A stretch of DNA of 60,431 nucleotides from assembly GCF_000496695.1 (NCBI RefSeq), contig NZ_BAUJ01000032.1, positions 1-60,431 of the forward strand. Reading direction: 5' to 3'. This DNA is from Vibrio halioticoli NBRC 102217. Lineage in GTDB: Bacteria > Pseudomonadota > Gammaproteobacteria > Enterobacterales > Vibrionaceae. Under the pieces are notes generated by a model. That model saw only the letters and a list, made by a program, of their open reading frames with translations, was not told where the DNA came from and searched no databases. This document shows, piece by piece, positions 1 through 11,071 of this stretch; within the stretch, counting starts at the first letter, position 1; each line of letters starts with the position of its first letter. The position numbers were made by a program, and so were the translations under genes.

Positions 1-75
1 TCAGTTCATGTTCTCAAGCATTTTTCCGGCGCTATTCCTGATCATTTACTTAGTGTGATTGGTATTACTATAGAC

Positions 76-114
76 GTAAAAAATCTCGGACATTCATAAT
101 GATTGCCCGAGATT
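76..114 (-). terminator. Rho-independent terminator of glgB
   Basis: On the minus strand an 8-bp perfect stem (82-89 with 107-114) is extended by further partial pairing of the loop and is followed by a run of six U (CCGAGATTTTTT). It lies about 90 bases beyond the glgB stop codon and is the expected end of the glgB transcript. Confidence 0.75.
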
Positions 115-202
115 ATAAATTGACCTTTCATACACTCGTTACTGCGCTATTCTTACCGCTCTTTACCGCAGTCACCAGTGATTTAAAGGTTCACTTGCCC
201 TT

Positions 203-2383
203 TTATAACGCTTTCTTTTTATAGAATACCGTCGCTAATGGTGGCAATACCATATGAATAGATTGCTCTAGACCTTGGCTTTCCACTTTTTCTGTTTTCA
301 AGCTCGTCGGCACTTCAACATTGGCGCCATGGTACTTAGCGTCATCAGTATTTAGTAGCAACTCGTAGCTAGACTCATTTGGGATACCTAAACGGAAATC
401 ATGATGCGGTACAGGCGTGAAGTTAGTCACCACCAGCACACGTTCACCGTTTTCATCAATGCGCTCATGCGCCAGCACACTGGCTTCCGCCTCATCTTGC
501 AAGCGCCACTCAAAACCTTTTGGATCATAGTCTAACGCGTGCAGAGCCGTTTCTTGCTGATATAACTTATTCAAGTCACGGGTGAGGTTAAGTACCCCTT
601 GATGACGTTCATAATCAAGCAAGAACCACTGCAATTGATCGTCATGGTTCCACTCGGCAGTTTGACCAAATTCAGCACCCATAAAGTTCAGCTTTTTGCC
701 CGGCTGTGCGTACATGTAACCCATATAAGCACGCAAATTAGCGGTTTTTTGCCACTCATCACCCGGCATTTTATCGTGAATTGCGCCTTTGCCGTACACC
801 ACTTCATCATGCGACAAAGACAATACGTAGTTCTCACTGTGTGCGTACATCAGTGGGAAGGTTAACGTGTTGTGATGGTATTTACGGTGGATAGGATCTT
901 GCTGAATATAAGACAAGCTGTCGTGCATCCAGCCCATATTCCACTTAAAGCCGAAGCCTAAACCGCCCAAGAAGGTCGGTGCCGATACGCCAGGGAAAGC
1001 CGTTGATTCTTCAGCGATGGTCATGGCATTCGGGAAGTGTTTGTACACTTCTTCGTTCATCCACTTCAAGGTCGCAATCGCATCGTAGTTCTCATTGCCA
1101 CCATCTTGGTTAGGTAACCATTGATCGTGACTGCGTGAATAATCTAAGTACAACATTGAAGCTACCGCATCCACACGGATACCATCAATATGGTAATGCT
1201 CAAACCAAAACAGCGCGTTTGACACCATAAAGCGACGCACATGTTCACGACCTAAGTCATAGATGTACGAGTTCCAATCTTGATGCCAACCACGGCGCGG
1301 ATCAGGATCGTGATACAAAGGCGTACCATCAAAGTTTGCCAAGCCATGATCATCTGACGGGAAGTGTGCTGGAACCCAGTCAAGCACCACGCCTAAGCCT
1401 GCTTGGTGACACTGGTCTACAAAGTATTTGAAATCATCCGGCGTGCCAAAACGACTGGTCGGCGCAAATAAACCGATAGGTTGATAACCCCAAGAACCGT
1501 AGAACGGATGCTCAGAAATCGGCATTAATTCGACATGTGAATAGCCTAGATCAACCAAATACGGGATCAATTGTTCTGCCAACTCACGATAATTTAAAAA
1601 CTCACCATCGGCATTACGTTTCCAAGAGCCTGCATGCAGTTCGTAGAAAGAAAGTGCTTGTTTGCGTTTTTCGGTCACAGGGCGTGTTTGCCATGCATCA
1701 TCTTGCCATTGATACTTAGTTTGATCGTAAGTTACAGAAGCAAACGATGGGTGTTGTTCGTGCTGGAATCCCCATGGGTCTTGCTTGTGTGGCAAACTCT
1801 CACCATTGGGGCCTTTTATCTCAAACTTGTATTGAGAACCTTCTGGCAATTCAGGAACAAATAAGCCCCAAATACCATAGTCTAGACGTTGCATCGGATG
1901 ACGACGTCCATCCCATTGGTTAAAACCACCAATAAGACTGACCGCTTGAGCGTGAGGTGCATAAACTAAGAAACGAGTACCAGAAATGGTCTTTCCATCA
2001 CGCTCTAGAGTGATGAATTGAGAACCCATGTATTTGTACATCTCTTTTGGAGTATGTAAATTCTCAAATTCTTCATACAATGCATGATACTGGTACGGAT
2101 CATCGATGATCTGCTCAGCGTCGCCCCAGTCAATTGCCAGTTTATAGTGAGTAAAGGTAAGATCGCGCTCTTGTGTCAACACAAACGCATCCATTTCGTC
2201 ACGAACTAATTCAATACGTTCGTCACCAATAATTACTTCGACTCGATGAGCGCCCGGCATCCAAACCGTTAGGTAACGACCTTCTTCTCGAATAAACGGG
2301 CCCAATATTGAAAATGGGTCAGTTAATGCCGCCTGACTCAATTTCTGATAAGCACTTTTGATTTTATCTTGAGGCTTGTCCAC
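203..2383 (-). CDS. glgB: 1,4-alpha-glucan branching enzyme GlgB
   Basis: Glycogen branching enzyme (GH13): it cleaves alpha-1,4 chains and re-attaches them as alpha-1,6 branches in the cytoplasm. An N-terminal carbohydrate-binding/early-set region is followed by the catalytic barrel. The four GH13 signatures are present: DWVPAHF (about 335), GIRVDAVA with the nucleophile Asp (about 405), AEES with the acid/base Glu (about 458) and LSHDEV (about 524), closely matching E. coli GlgB numbering. The frame is open further upstream to a TTG at 2440, but I chose GTG at 2381-2383. An AAGGAG ribosome site (2391-2396) sits 7 bases upstream, and the resulting 726 residues match the usual family length. 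It follows malQ on the same strand but a terminator lies between them, so it probably has its own promoter. Confidence 0.96.
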   Translation of the reverse strand: MDKPQDKIKSAYQKLSQAALTDPFSILGPFIREEGRYLTVWMPGAHRVEVIIGDERIELVRDEMDAFVLTQERDLTFTHYKLAIDWGDAEQIIDDPYQYHALYEEFENLHTPKEMYKYMGSQFITLERDGKTISGTRFLVYAPHAQAVSLIGGFNQWDGRRHPMQRLDYGIWGLFVPELPEGSQYKFEIKGPNGESLPHKQDPWGFQHEQHPSFASVTYDQTKYQWQDDAWQTRPVTEKRKQALSFYELHAGSWKRNADGEFLNYRELAEQLIPYLVDLGYSHVELMPISEHPFYGSWGYQPIGLFAPTSRFGTPDDFKYFVDQCHQAGLGVVLDWVPAHFPSDDHGLANFDGTPLYHDPDPRRGWHQDWNSYIYDLGREHVRRFMVSNALFWFEHYHIDGIRVDAVASMLYLDYSRSHDQWLPNQDGGNENYDAIATLKWMNEEVYKHFPNAMTIAEESTAFPGVSAPTFLGGLGFGFKWNMGWMHDSLSYIQQDPIHRKYHHNTLTFPLMYAHSENYVLSLSHDEVVYGKGAIHDKMPGDEWQKTANLRAYMGYMYAQPGKKLNFMGAEFGQTAEWNHDDQLQWFLLDYERHQGVLNLTRDLNKLYQQETALHALDYDPKGFEWRLQDEAEASVLAHERIDENGERVLVVTNFTPVPHHDFRLGIPNESSYELLLNTDDAKYHGANVEVPTSLKTEKVESQGLEQSIHMVLPPLATVFYKKKAL

Positions 2384-2632
2384 GCCCAATCTCCTTCGAT
2401 ATTTAATTCTATTTATAATTTTTTTGGTGAAAGCAGCCAACTCTCATCCTAGCCATTTTTTATCCATCTTAACGATACTATTGCCACTAAGCTATATTCT
2501 TAACAAAAACATACACTTTAAAAACATTTGATTTGACATAATGACTTGCATATTTCATGTCTATCACCATCGACTCACTGCAACACCACTGACGATTATC
2601 AAACTGAGCCGGTAAGTTCAAAAAAGTGCAAA
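2384..2632 (-). promoter_or_regulatory. glgB upstream region with a MalT-box-like motif
   Basis: This is the non-coding stretch between glgB and the malPQ terminator. On the minus strand it holds GGCTAGGATGAGAG at about 2441-2454. The first 11 bases (GGCTAGGATGA) recur exactly in the malP-malQ gap and resemble the MalT box core (GGATGAG). The rest is AT-rich promoter-like sequence without a clear sigma-70 pair. The remaining part of the gap (2654-2787) shows only short AAGCTATA-like repeats near 2715-2755. MalT control of glgB is inference. Confidence 0.35.
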
Positions 2633-2653
2633 ATGCCCGCACGATGCGGGCAT
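2633..2653 (-). terminator. Rho-independent terminator of the malPQ operon
   Basis: Perfect 9-bp stem ATGCCCGCA / TGCGGGCAT with a 3-base loop. It is followed on the minus strand by a U-rich stretch (TTTTGCACTTTTTT). It lies about 135 bases past the malQ stop codon and separates malPQ from glgB. Confidence 0.85.
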
Positions 2654-2787
2654 ATCAGTTCTGTTGAAACTGTATCAAGATAGAAAAAGAACATTTGAGC
2701 AGCGTGTTTCTATATAGATAAAGCTATATATATGAAGCTATACATAACAAGCTAGATAACAAACCAAGCCGCCCAAATCTCTCATCA

Positions 2788-4974
2788 TTATTTTTCTGAA
2801 GCTTGCTGACGAACTTCGGTTAATCGTTTTGCTATATGATTCACATCATCGCGACCAAACATTTCATCTAAATTAACCGATAACTTGCGTCGCCAGTTTG
2901 GATACTCATCCACAGTGCCCGGAATGTTCACCGGTTTATCCATCTCTAACCAATCTTCTAACTGCACACTAAGTAGCGAAGAGGCTCCCGCCGCCACATG
3001 CAGTTGTAAGCCTTCAGCAAGGAAGTTGTCCATAGGAACCCAAGCCGCGTTGTCACCAATACCCGGCGACAAAAACTGCGGGTTATTATGACGAATGGTA
3101 TTTAAAATGCCCTGCTTGCACTCAAGACGCTCATCAAATAAACGCGCTAATTGCTCTTCATTTGGGTACAAACCTAGCTCTTTACCTAGCTTCAAATCAT
3201 CACAATGCCAGAAACCACGCAAAGTTGGCATATCGTGCGTACACAAGGCAGCCATAGATTGCTCTGGATATTGGGTTGGCTCGATAAAGTGCCCGGCATC
3301 GTTATCTTCAAAGAAGAAAATCTTGTAAGAGTGAACACCTGCATCACGTAAAATACCAACGATTTCATCAGGCACAGTTCCTAAATCTTCACCAATAACC
3401 GAACATTGATAGCGGTGAGATTCAAGCGCCAAAATAGCTAGCATGTCTTCTACTGAGTAGTAGACGTAAGCACCTTTGGTAGCGTTCTCACCCTTAGGAA
3501 TCCACCATAGGCGTAGTAGACCCAATACATGATCTATACGCAGTGCGCCGCAATGTTTCATATTAGCGCGCAGCAATTTAATAAACGGTTCGTAAGCCGT
3601 TGTTTGTAGTGTTTGTGGGTTAAGAGGAGGTAGCCCCCAATTTTGTCCCAAAGGCCCTAAAATATCGGGTGGAGCACCAATGCTCGCATCAAGAATGAGA
3701 TTGCCATTATCAGCCCAAGTTTCAGAGCCAGAATCTGCAACGCCAACCGCTAAATCACGGTACAAACCTAAGGTCATGCCTTTTTCTTGGGCTAACGCTT
3801 GTGCTTCATTGATTTGCGTATCCGCAATCCACTGTAGGTACATGTAAAGATCAACTAAATCTTTATTATCTTTAATGAATCGTTGCGTACCTGCGCTGTT
3901 AAAGCGGCGATATTTCTCAGGAAAAGCAGGCCAACCCCACATTTGATCGTCAGCATCGTGCAGCGTTTTATGCATCGCATCAAAAGCGGCTTGGTGCATC
4001 AAGCTATCGCCACCCTCTTCAACAAAGCTCAAGAAAGCTTGCGCACGCTCAGTGTTTTTATCTAAATGACGCGCTTTAAATTCAGCAAACAATAGTGGTA
4101 GAACCGCCATTTTAAGAGCGGAAACTTCGCTGTAATTCACATGTTGAATTTCGCGCGCTTTTTGCAAACGCTGTTGAAACTCTGCACTGCCAACTTTTTG
4201 CTGTGCTTGTACGCTTAACGCAAACTCTGGCACTGAGCTTACGTCGATATACATGATGTTTAACCAGCGGCGCGAAGACGGACTGTATGGGCTAGCACCT
4301 TCCGGATTTGCTGGGAATAGAGAGTGAATTGGGTTTAAACCGACAAAATCACCACCGCGAGCGGCAATATCACCCACTAGCTGTTTTAAATCACCAAAGT
4401 CACCAATACCCCAGTTGTGCGGCGTGCGTAGGGTATAAAGCTGGATACTTGGACCCCATAGCTTTTTGCCTTGCTCAATATCCGCCTGTTTAAAACACGC
4501 TTTTGGGGTAATGATTAAGGTCATTTCATACGGCGCTTTGCGACGTTTGCGCGTCACTAAAAGTTTGTGATAACCCCAGTTTATATCTGCCGGCAAAGCA
4601 AACACCAACGGCCCACCTTGTTTGCGATCATCTCTGACAATTTGTGATTGCAAATAGCCTTCAAGGACTTCACCTTGTTCGGTTTCTAGACGCCACGCAA
4701 ACTCACTTTCGCGAGCGCTGACACCCAAATTTAGTTCCACTTCTACTGATTCGTCATCACGAACCACCAGCACTGGCGCCAAGACATCTTTCTTATGTTT
4801 TTTTTCTGCAGATTTAAGCAGTGCTTCGTCACTACTGGTATCGTAGCCAAGAGCAGCAAGTAAACGCTCAATAGTCTCATCTTCAACGTTTGCAGGTTCT
4901 CCCCACGCGCTGACATAGTTATCGGCAATACGAGCCATTTCGGCGACTTTTTTTAATGCGGATTGTGTTTTCAT
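2788..4974 (-). CDS. malQ: 4-alpha-glucanotransferase (amylomaltase) MalQ
   Basis: Disproportionates maltodextrins by transferring alpha-1,4-glucan segments and releasing glucose; cytoplasmic, working with MalP in maltose and maltodextrin use. GH77 features are visible: the LYTLR...NWGIGDFGDL block near residue 180, the nucleophile Asp in LRIDHVLG (about 480), the acid/base Glu in IGEDLG (about 528) and THDMPT (about 581). At 728 residues it is slightly longer than the E. coli enzyme, mostly in the N-terminal domain. The ATG start has GGAGAGAG just upstream. It lies 170 bp downstream of malP in the same orientation, so malP-malQ is most likely one transcript. Confidence 0.96.
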   Translation of the reverse strand: MKTQSALKKVAEMARIADNYVSAWGEPANVEDETIERLLAALGYDTSSDEALLKSAEKKHKKDVLAPVLVVRDDESVEVELNLGVSARESEFAWRLETEQGEVLEGYLQSQIVRDDRKQGGPLVFALPADINWGYHKLLVTRKRRKAPYEMTLIITPKACFKQADIEQGKKLWGPSIQLYTLRTPHNWGIGDFGDLKQLVGDIAARGGDFVGLNPIHSLFPANPEGASPYSPSSRRWLNIMYIDVSSVPEFALSVQAQQKVGSAEFQQRLQKAREIQHVNYSEVSALKMAVLPLLFAEFKARHLDKNTERAQAFLSFVEEGGDSLMHQAAFDAMHKTLHDADDQMWGWPAFPEKYRRFNSAGTQRFIKDNKDLVDLYMYLQWIADTQINEAQALAQEKGMTLGLYRDLAVGVADSGSETWADNGNLILDASIGAPPDILGPLGQNWGLPPLNPQTLQTTAYEPFIKLLRANMKHCGALRIDHVLGLLRLWWIPKGENATKGAYVYYSVEDMLAILALESHRYQCSVIGEDLGTVPDEIVGILRDAGVHSYKIFFFEDNDAGHFIEPTQYPEQSMAALCTHDMPTLRGFWHCDDLKLGKELGLYPNEEQLARLFDERLECKQGILNTIRHNNPQFLSPGIGDNAAWVPMDNFLAEGLQLHVAAGASSLLSVQLEDWLEMDKPVNIPGTVDEYPNWRRKLSVNLDEMFGRDDVNHIAKRLTEVRQQASEK

Positions 4975-5103
4975 CGCTCTCTCCGAAGACGAAACACGCC
5001 TTCAAACTTGTAAATTTGGTATCGGAAACGACGCGCTTAAATCAATAATAAGCGCTACTTTCCCTTACTTGACTCGCATGAGTCGTTTTTCAATTCAAAT
5101 CAT

Positions 5104-5134
5104 CATCCTAGCCCTGCAATACAGAGCTAGGATG
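5104..5134 (-). other. Intercistronic hairpin between malP and malQ
   Basis: CATCCTAGC (5104-5112) pairs with GCTAGGATG (5126-5134), with extra CTG/CAG pairing inside. No U-run follows on the minus strand, so it is not a typical terminator. It could stabilise the 3' end of malP mRNA or reduce malQ expression. Both arms also read as CTAGGATGA on opposite strands, similar to MalT boxes, so a DNA-level role is possible. Confidence 0.5.
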
Positions 5135-5144
5135 AATAGCACTA

Positions 5145-7598
5145 TTAACGATGAACAGGCTCTAGTTTCCAGATGTTGTTCACGTAATCGCGAATTGAAC
5201 GGTCTGAACTGAACTTACCGACTAACGCGGTGTTCAAGATGGCTTTCTTCGCCCAACCCGATTGGTCTTTATACTGCTCACCCATCTCTTCATGCGCTTT
5301 CACGTAAGAGGCGAAATCAGCAAGACATAGGTAAGGGTCACCGCCGTCTAGCAAGCTATCAAATGTCGCGCGAAGCTTGCCTGGTTCACCTGGGGTGAAC
5401 TCTTCACCTAGTAGAAGATCCATAGAGGCTTTTAGTAAATGATCGGCGTTGTAGTAATCAAATGGGTTGTAACCACGAGCACGAATATCGTTCACGCCGT
5501 CAACATCTAGACCGAAGATGTAGATGTTTTCATCACCTACTTCTTCACGGATCTCAACGTTTGCGCCATCCATAGTACCGATAGTCAGGGCACCGTTTAG
5601 CGCCATCTTCATGTTGCCAGTACCTGATGCTTCTTTACCTGCGGTAGAGATTTGCTCAGACACATCAGATGCAGGAATGATGATTTCGGCAAGGCTTACG
5701 CGGTAGTCCGGCATGAACACCACTTTCAGTTTGTTGCCAATGCGAGTGTCATTGTTGATCTTCTCTGCAATCTTGTTGATTGCGTAGATGATTTCTTTCG
5801 CTAGGTGATAACCCGGCGCCGCTTTCGCTGCAAAGAACACCACACGTGGAGCCATATCAAAATCAGGTTCGTTCAATAAACGATGGTACAAAGACAAGAT
5901 GTGCAGCATGTTTAGGTGCTGACGCTTGTATTCGTGTAGACGTTTAATTTGCACGTCAAAGATTGCATTGGTATCAAGCTCGATATCCATGTTCTCTTTC
6001 ACCCAATTAGCAAGGCGTTGTTTGTTCTCTTTTTTCACTGCCATGTATTGCTTTTGGAACGCTTTATCTTCAGCAAATGCAGAGATATCCGATAGCTGCT
6101 CCAAATGTGCTGGCCATTGGTCGCCAATTTTTTCAGTGATCAAAGCCGAAAGACCTGGGTTACAGAACTTCAACCAACGACGAGGCGTAACACCGTTCGT
6201 TACGTTGTGTAGGCGCGTTGGGTAAAGCTCATCAAACTCTGGGAATAGATCTTTCTTAACCAAGCTTGAGTGCAATGCTGCTACGCCGTTAACTGCGTAT
6301 GACCCCACAACACATAGATTTGCCATGCGCACCATGCGGTGGAAACCTTCTTGAATAATAGAAAGCTTACGTTGCTTATCGACATCGCCCGGCCATTTAG
6401 CACGTACTTCCATTAGAAAATCGTGGTTAATGCGGTAGATGATTTCCATGTGACGAGGAAGCAGGCGCTGAATTAGCGATTCTGACCAAGTCTCCAATGC
6501 TTCTGGAAGCAAAGTATGGTTGGTGTAAGCAAATGTCTTAGTTGAGATAGACCATGCTTTTTCCCAGCCAAATCCTTTTTCATCCACCAAAATGCGCATC
6601 AATTCTGGGATAGCGATGGTTGGGTGCGTATCGTTTAGCTGAACTGTTTCGTATTTAGGAAGATCAACCAGTGCATGACCCGCAGCTTCGTGACGACGTA
6701 AAATATCGCGGATAGACGCCGCCGAGTGGAAGTACTGCTGCATTAGACGCAGAGTTTTGCCTTTCTCGTGGTTGTCGTTCGGGTAAAGCACTTTAGTAAT
6801 GTTGCCCGCATCGATGAGTGAGTGCTGAGCTTCAAAATAATCACCGTTGTTAAAGCTTTCTAGCGAGAAAGGTGCGATGGCTTGACATTCCCACAAGCGA
6901 AGTGGGTAAACCGTATTTGATTCGTAACCAACGATTGGCAGATCCCAAGGCATAGCTTTCACTGTCATGCCCGGCACCCAACGACGTTTTTCTTCGCCGT
7001 TTTCCATCACCACTTCTACGTGACCGTAAAAGCCAATCTCTTGTGCGATCTCAGGGCGAACCAACTCCCACGGATAACCTTCAATGCCGCGCCATGCATC
7101 AGGCGCTTCTTGTTGAGCACCCTCTTTGAATGATTGTTTAAATAGACCGTATTCATAATGCAAACCGTAACCCACGGTTGGGAACTCTTGAGCTGCACAT
7201 GAATCCATGAAACAAGCCGCTAGACGACCTAAACCGCCATTACCCAATGATGGGTCGCGCTCTTCTTCAAGAAGGTCTGTTAAGTTAAAGCCAAGCTCAC
7301 CCATAGCATCCGTTACTTGCTCGTACAGGCCCATGCTGATCAAGTTATTGCCCGTTAGACGGCCAATAAGGAATTCTAGCGATAAGTAGTTAACACTTTT
7401 TGCATCAGTGATTTTCTTATCGGTTTCAGTTTGCAGAAGATCAAGAGTGGTAAGCTCGGCTAGAGCCTGCCCCATTGCTAAATACCATTGACGGGTAGAA
7501 GCATTTTCTTCTGTGGTTGCGTAGGTTGCAGTTAGGTGTTTCTTAACGTTTGCTTGAAATTGCTTCTTATCGAATTTTTTTTGTTGAGCTGGTTTCAT
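5145..7598 (-). CDS. malP: Maltodextrin phosphorylase MalP
   Basis: PLP-dependent glucan phosphorylase (GT35) releasing glucose-1-phosphate from maltodextrins in the cytoplasm. The whole 817-residue protein is typical: NYLSLEFLIGR and LGNGGLGRLAACFMDS in the N-terminal half, and the PLP lysine in EASGTGNMKMALNGALTIG at about residue 661. It could also be called glycogen phosphorylase, but its length and its position beside malQ and malT favour maltodextrin phosphorylase. It is divergent from malT with a 550-bp shared control region that carries MalT-box-like sequences. Confidence 0.93.
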   Translation of the reverse strand: MKPAQQKKFDKKQFQANVKKHLTATYATTEENASTRQWYLAMGQALAELTTLDLLQTETDKKITDAKSVNYLSLEFLIGRLTGNNLISMGLYEQVTDAMGELGFNLTDLLEEERDPSLGNGGLGRLAACFMDSCAAQEFPTVGYGLHYEYGLFKQSFKEGAQQEAPDAWRGIEGYPWELVRPEIAQEIGFYGHVEVVMENGEEKRRWVPGMTVKAMPWDLPIVGYESNTVYPLRLWECQAIAPFSLESFNNGDYFEAQHSLIDAGNITKVLYPNDNHEKGKTLRLMQQYFHSAASIRDILRRHEAAGHALVDLPKYETVQLNDTHPTIAIPELMRILVDEKGFGWEKAWSISTKTFAYTNHTLLPEALETWSESLIQRLLPRHMEIIYRINHDFLMEVRAKWPGDVDKQRKLSIIQEGFHRMVRMANLCVVGSYAVNGVAALHSSLVKKDLFPEFDELYPTRLHNVTNGVTPRRWLKFCNPGLSALITEKIGDQWPAHLEQLSDISAFAEDKAFQKQYMAVKKENKQRLANWVKENMDIELDTNAIFDVQIKRLHEYKRQHLNMLHILSLYHRLLNEPDFDMAPRVVFFAAKAAPGYHLAKEIIYAINKIAEKINNDTRIGNKLKVVFMPDYRVSLAEIIIPASDVSEQISTAGKEASGTGNMKMALNGALTIGTMDGANVEIREEVGDENIYIFGLDVDGVNDIRARGYNPFDYYNADHLLKASMDLLLGEEFTPGEPGKLRATFDSLLDGGDPYLCLADFASYVKAHEEMGEQYKDQSGWAKKAILNTALVGKFSSDRSIRDYVNNIWKLEPVHR

Positions 7599-7640
7599 AA
7601 AGGAACTCTCATCGTTTTAGTAATTTCCATCTGTTTCCAT

Positions 7641-7696
7641 CATCCTTCAACGCATGCAAGGCTTCATCCTCCTATGACAAGGAGGATAAGGAGGAG
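7641..7696. promoter_or_regulatory. Cluster of MalT-box-like sites upstream of malP
   Basis: An exact inverted repeat ATCCTCCT (7666-7673) / AGGAGGAT (7680-7687) with a 6-base spacer forms two divergent GGAGGAT(G/A)A elements. A third similar element (AAGGAGGAG, 7689-7696) follows on the plus strand, and GAAGGATGATGG lies at about 7638-7649 on the minus strand. MalT boxes have a GGGGA(T/G)GAGG-like core and usually occur in groups upstream of malP. The match is by eye, and the whole 7599-8150 gap holds no gene. Confidence 0.55.
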
Positions 7697-7773
7697 TATT
7701 AGGGGCGTAGGGGGGGAGACAAAAATCACTTGTTGAGCCAGATCTCACTATAATCGCTTAACGGCACACTCAG

Positions 7774-7789
7774 TGAGATATTAATCACA
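7774..7789. promoter_or_regulatory. Candidate CRP-cAMP site in the malP-malT gap
   Basis: TGAGA-N6-TCACA (7774-7778 and 7785-7789) matches the CRP consensus TGTGA-N6-TCACA at 9 of 10 core positions with correct spacing. It lies between the MalT-box-like cluster and malT and could serve either promoter. A weaker half-site match (TCACA at about 7966) lies nearer malT. Confidence 0.5.
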
Positions 7790-8150
7790 CTATAAATGTA
7801 AACTGGCTCATCCATCCGCTCTCAATATGAGATCTGACGCATTGAAAAAATAATTTCAAATGAGACTTAGATCGTATTTATTTTCTAAGAGCAGGCGTTT
7901 TTGTCATGAAATTGCGTAAGTTTTAGTATCTGCCTTTCTCAAAACGGATACAGATTAGATCTACGTCACAAATTTAAGGCGTAGAACATAGAAATTGAGG
8001 CATGTTAGACAAATAAATAGCAGGATCAAAAGCCTAAAGTTAATTTGTTGGTATATATAAAGTCATCACTCGTAGCAAAAGCGGTTATTTGTATTTAGCT
8101 CTGTGAATAAAGTTGACTATCCAATAATAAAATAAATAGGTAAGTAAATA

Positions 8151-10856
8151 ATGTGGATCCCATCGAAGCTCACCCGTCCTGGTCGCCTGCATAACGCGAT
8201 TGTTCGCCCACGTGTATTGGATTTACTGCAACAAGCCCCTTTTTATAAGTTAGTCTTGCTTCGCTCCCCTGCTGGATACGGTAAAACCACCATGGCCGCA
8301 CAATGGTTGTCCGATAAAACCCATGTGGGTTGGTACAACCTCGACGAAAGTGATAACGACAGCAACCGCTTTATTAACTACTTCATTTTAGCGTTAAACA
8401 AAGCCACCGATAATGCCTGCAGCAACTCACAAGCGCTCATCGAAAAACGCCAATATTCATCATTACATACTCTATTTGGTGAGATTTTTGCAGAATTGAC
8501 CAACAATGTGCACGAATCGTATTTGGTCTTTGATGACTACCACTTAATTACCAACGAAGAAATCCATGAGGCGATGCGCTTTTTCATCAAGCACATGCCG
8601 GATAATCTCACCATAGTGGTCACCAGTCGTTCAAACCCGCCACTGGGCACAGCCAACCTGCGGGTGCGCGACTTAATGATTGAAATTAACGATGACTTAT
8701 TAGCCTTTGATTTAGAAGAAACCACTCGCTTCTTTAATCTAAGAATGAAAGAAGAAATTGACGAATCTACCGCCAACGAAGTGCGCTCTTACGCCGAAGG
8801 TTGGCCGTCAGCAATGCAGTTGATTGCGGTGCAAGCACTGCAACAAAACAAACCCATTCAGCAATCTTTGCGCAGTATTAACGACTTTAATCACACTCAT
8901 TTATGGGATTATCTTGCCGAAGAAGTGTTTGATTTTGTCGATAGTGCCACCAAAGAATTTTTAATGCAGTGCTCAGTGCTTAATCATTTTAACGATGAAT
9001 TAATTATTGATGTCACCCAGCGTGATGATGCCCTAGCAATGCTAAATAGCCTGAATAAATTCGGACTATTTTTAACTACCAGTTCCACCGAAAATAACTG
9101 GTATCGCTTCCACAATTTGTTTAGCGAGTTTTTAACCAATCAACGCCTGACGCACATGCCGCAGCACGAAGTGGAACTGCAAACTCTGGCGGCACAATCA
9201 TGGCTTAAACTGGGCCGCCCAACCGAAGCCTTAGTGCACGCACAGCGAGCGAAAGATTCCACTTTGTGTTCTAACATCATGCAAGAACACGGCTGGAGAA
9301 TGTTCAACAATGGCGAGCTCACCACATTAGAAAAAGCCATCGCTGAGCTAGATACCGACCAATTATACAAAACCGCCAAACTGCCCCTACTTCGCGCTTG
9401 GCTTGCACAAAGCCAACACCGATTTGCCATTGTCGGTGATTTGCTCGCAGAAGCAAAAGACGAGCTCGCCAAACGAAACATCGAACTTTCGGTCAAAGAT
9501 CAAGGGCAAGTAAACGCACTACGTGCACAAGTAGCCATCAACAAAGGCAATCCACAAGAAGCATTACAATTGGCAGAATTGGCCCTTAGCCAAATAGACA
9601 ATAATGACTTTAGAAGCCGCATCGTCGGCACCTCCATCATTGGCGAAGTCAATCATGTATTGGGGCTGCTCGATCGCGCCCTACCTATGATGCAGCAAAC
9701 TGAAAAACTGGCACGCCAGTATCAAGTCTATCACCACGTATTATGGGCCCTGATCCAACAAAGCGAAATTTTAACCGCGCAAGGTTACATTCAAGCCTCA
9801 TTTGAGCTTCAAGACCAAGCCTTTAAAGTGATTGAAGAACATCACTTCCAACAAGTGCCTTTGCATGAACACCTGCTTAGAACCCGCGCCCATATTCTAT
9901 GGTGCTGGAACCGCCTTGATGAAGCCGAACTAGCCGCTTACAAAGGCATCGAAGTACTGGCCAATCAAGAAAGCCGTCACCTGCACAACTACGCTATCCT
10001 AACCCGCATCGCGCTGGGTCGCGGCGAGCTCGATAAAGCCGGACGCTTTGTAAAAAACATCGACGAACTGCTTGCAGAATCCAACTACCACGTAGATTGG
10101 TCTGCTAATGCGTCATTCTCGCAGTTGCTCTATTGGCAAGCCTGCAACGACATCGACGCCATCAACAACTGGCTCGCTCAAACCGAGCAACCCAAAGATG
10201 CCACCAACCACTTTAACCAATTGCAACTACGCAACATTGCCCGCGCACAAATCGCCTGTGACCGCCTAGATGAGGCAAGCCAAACCATAGCTCGCCTGCA
10301 CCAGCAAGCCAGCGCGCATCATTTAGTCACCGACACCAACCGCAACCTAATTGTGGAAGCCGTACTCAACATCAAGCAAAACAACGAAGCCCAAGCCTGC
10401 GAAAACCTACAACAAGCCCTCAGCATGACCAATCAAACCGGTATGCTAGGCAACTTTATCGTAGACGGCGCATCCATCAATAAGCTCCTAGAAAAACTGG
10501 TCAACAAAGGCCACCTAGCCGACTTAGAGCGCCACCGCGCCCTACAAATCCTAAAAGAAATCGGTAACAAACAACGCAGCCGCGCGGTGCATTTCGACGA
10601 AGACTTCGTCAATCAACTGGTCAATCACCCCAACATCCCAGAGCTTATCCGCACCAGCCCCCTCACCCAACGTGAATGGCAAGTGCTAAACTTAATCTAT
10701 TCCGGCTTCAGCAACGAACAGATCGCCCAAGAACTCGACGTGGCAGGGACGACGATTAAGACGCATATTAGGAATTTGTATCAGAAGTTGAATATTGCGA
10801 ATAGGAAGGAAGCGATTGAGACGGCGGAGAATTTGTTGCGGTTGATGGGGTATTAA
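8151..10856 (+). CDS. malT: Maltose regulon transcriptional activator MalT
   Basis: ATP- and maltotriose-dependent activator of the maltose regulon, a STAND-family ATPase. At the N-terminus, Walker [12 protein letters not shown] (about 39-49) and a Walker B-like YLVFDDYHL (about 124-132) define the nucleotide-binding domain. A long helical repeat region fills the middle. The C-terminus carries a LuxR-type helix-turn-helix ([12 protein letters not shown], then [13 protein letters not shown]; about 835-890). The 901-residue length matches E. coli MalT. It diverges from malP and its product should act at the sites in the shared upstream region. Confidence 0.97.
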   Translation: MWIPSKLTRPGRLHNAIVRPRVLDLLQQAPFYKLVLLRSPAGYGKTTMAAQWLSDKTHVGWYNLDESDNDSNRFINYFILALNKATDNACSNSQALIEKRQYSSLHTLFGEIFAELTNNVHESYLVFDDYHLITNEEIHEAMRFFIKHMPDNLTIVVTSRSNPPLGTANLRVRDLMIEINDDLLAFDLEETTRFFNLRMKEEIDESTANEVRSYAEGWPSAMQLIAVQALQQNKPIQQSLRSINDFNHTHLWDYLAEEVFDFVDSATKEFLMQCSVLNHFNDELIIDVTQRDDALAMLNSLNKFGLFLTTSSTENNWYRFHNLFSEFLTNQRLTHMPQHEVELQTLAAQSWLKLGRPTEALVHAQRAKDSTLCSNIMQEHGWRMFNNGELTTLEKAIAELDTDQLYKTAKLPLLRAWLAQSQHRFAIVGDLLAEAKDELAKRNIELSVKDQGQVNALRAQVAINKGNPQEALQLAELALSQIDNNDFRSRIVGTSIIGEVNHVLGLLDRALPMMQQTEKLARQYQVYHHVLWALIQQSEILTAQGYIQASFELQDQAFKVIEEHHFQQVPLHEHLLRTRAHILWCWNRLDEAELAAYKGIEVLANQESRHLHNYAILTRIALGRGELDKAGRFVKNIDELLAESNYHVDWSANASFSQLLYWQACNDIDAINNWLAQTEQPKDATNHFNQLQLRNIARAQIACDRLDEASQTIARLHQQASAHHLVTDTNRNLIVEAVLNIKQNNEAQACENLQQALSMTNQTGMLGNFIVDGASINKLLEKLVNKGHLADLERHRALQILKEIGNKQRSRAVHFDEDFVNQLVNHPNIPELIRTSPLTQREWQVLNLIYSGFSNEQIAQELDVAGTTIKTHIRNLYQKLNIANRKEAIETAENLLRLMGY

Positions 10857-11071
10857 TACGAGTAAATAACGACCAAAAGACAGACGACAATTCCAAATAT
10901 GAAAACCTTACACCTTGACATGTTTGGATTCAAATAACGTCTAAAGAACTCTGGTTAGCTTGAACTTTTACCACTTCAAAAAATGTAATAAATTTAGTAA
11001 CAACGAGTGTCTTTCCTCAAGTATCGTCAGCAGTTATACTACAGGCATAATTGAACTAAGAGATCTTTATA

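Noticed and set aside
1..99. Open plus-strand frame from base 1 to TAA at 97-99
   Set aside because: Only 32 codons are visible, I recognise no family, and its end overlaps the glgB terminator stem. It might be the tail of a neighbouring gene but cannot be supported.
9140..9496. A 118-codon frame on the minus strand inside malT
   Set aside because: Lies wholly opposite a well-conserved gene, has Ser/Cys-rich composition typical of antisense frames, and no ribosome site that stands out.
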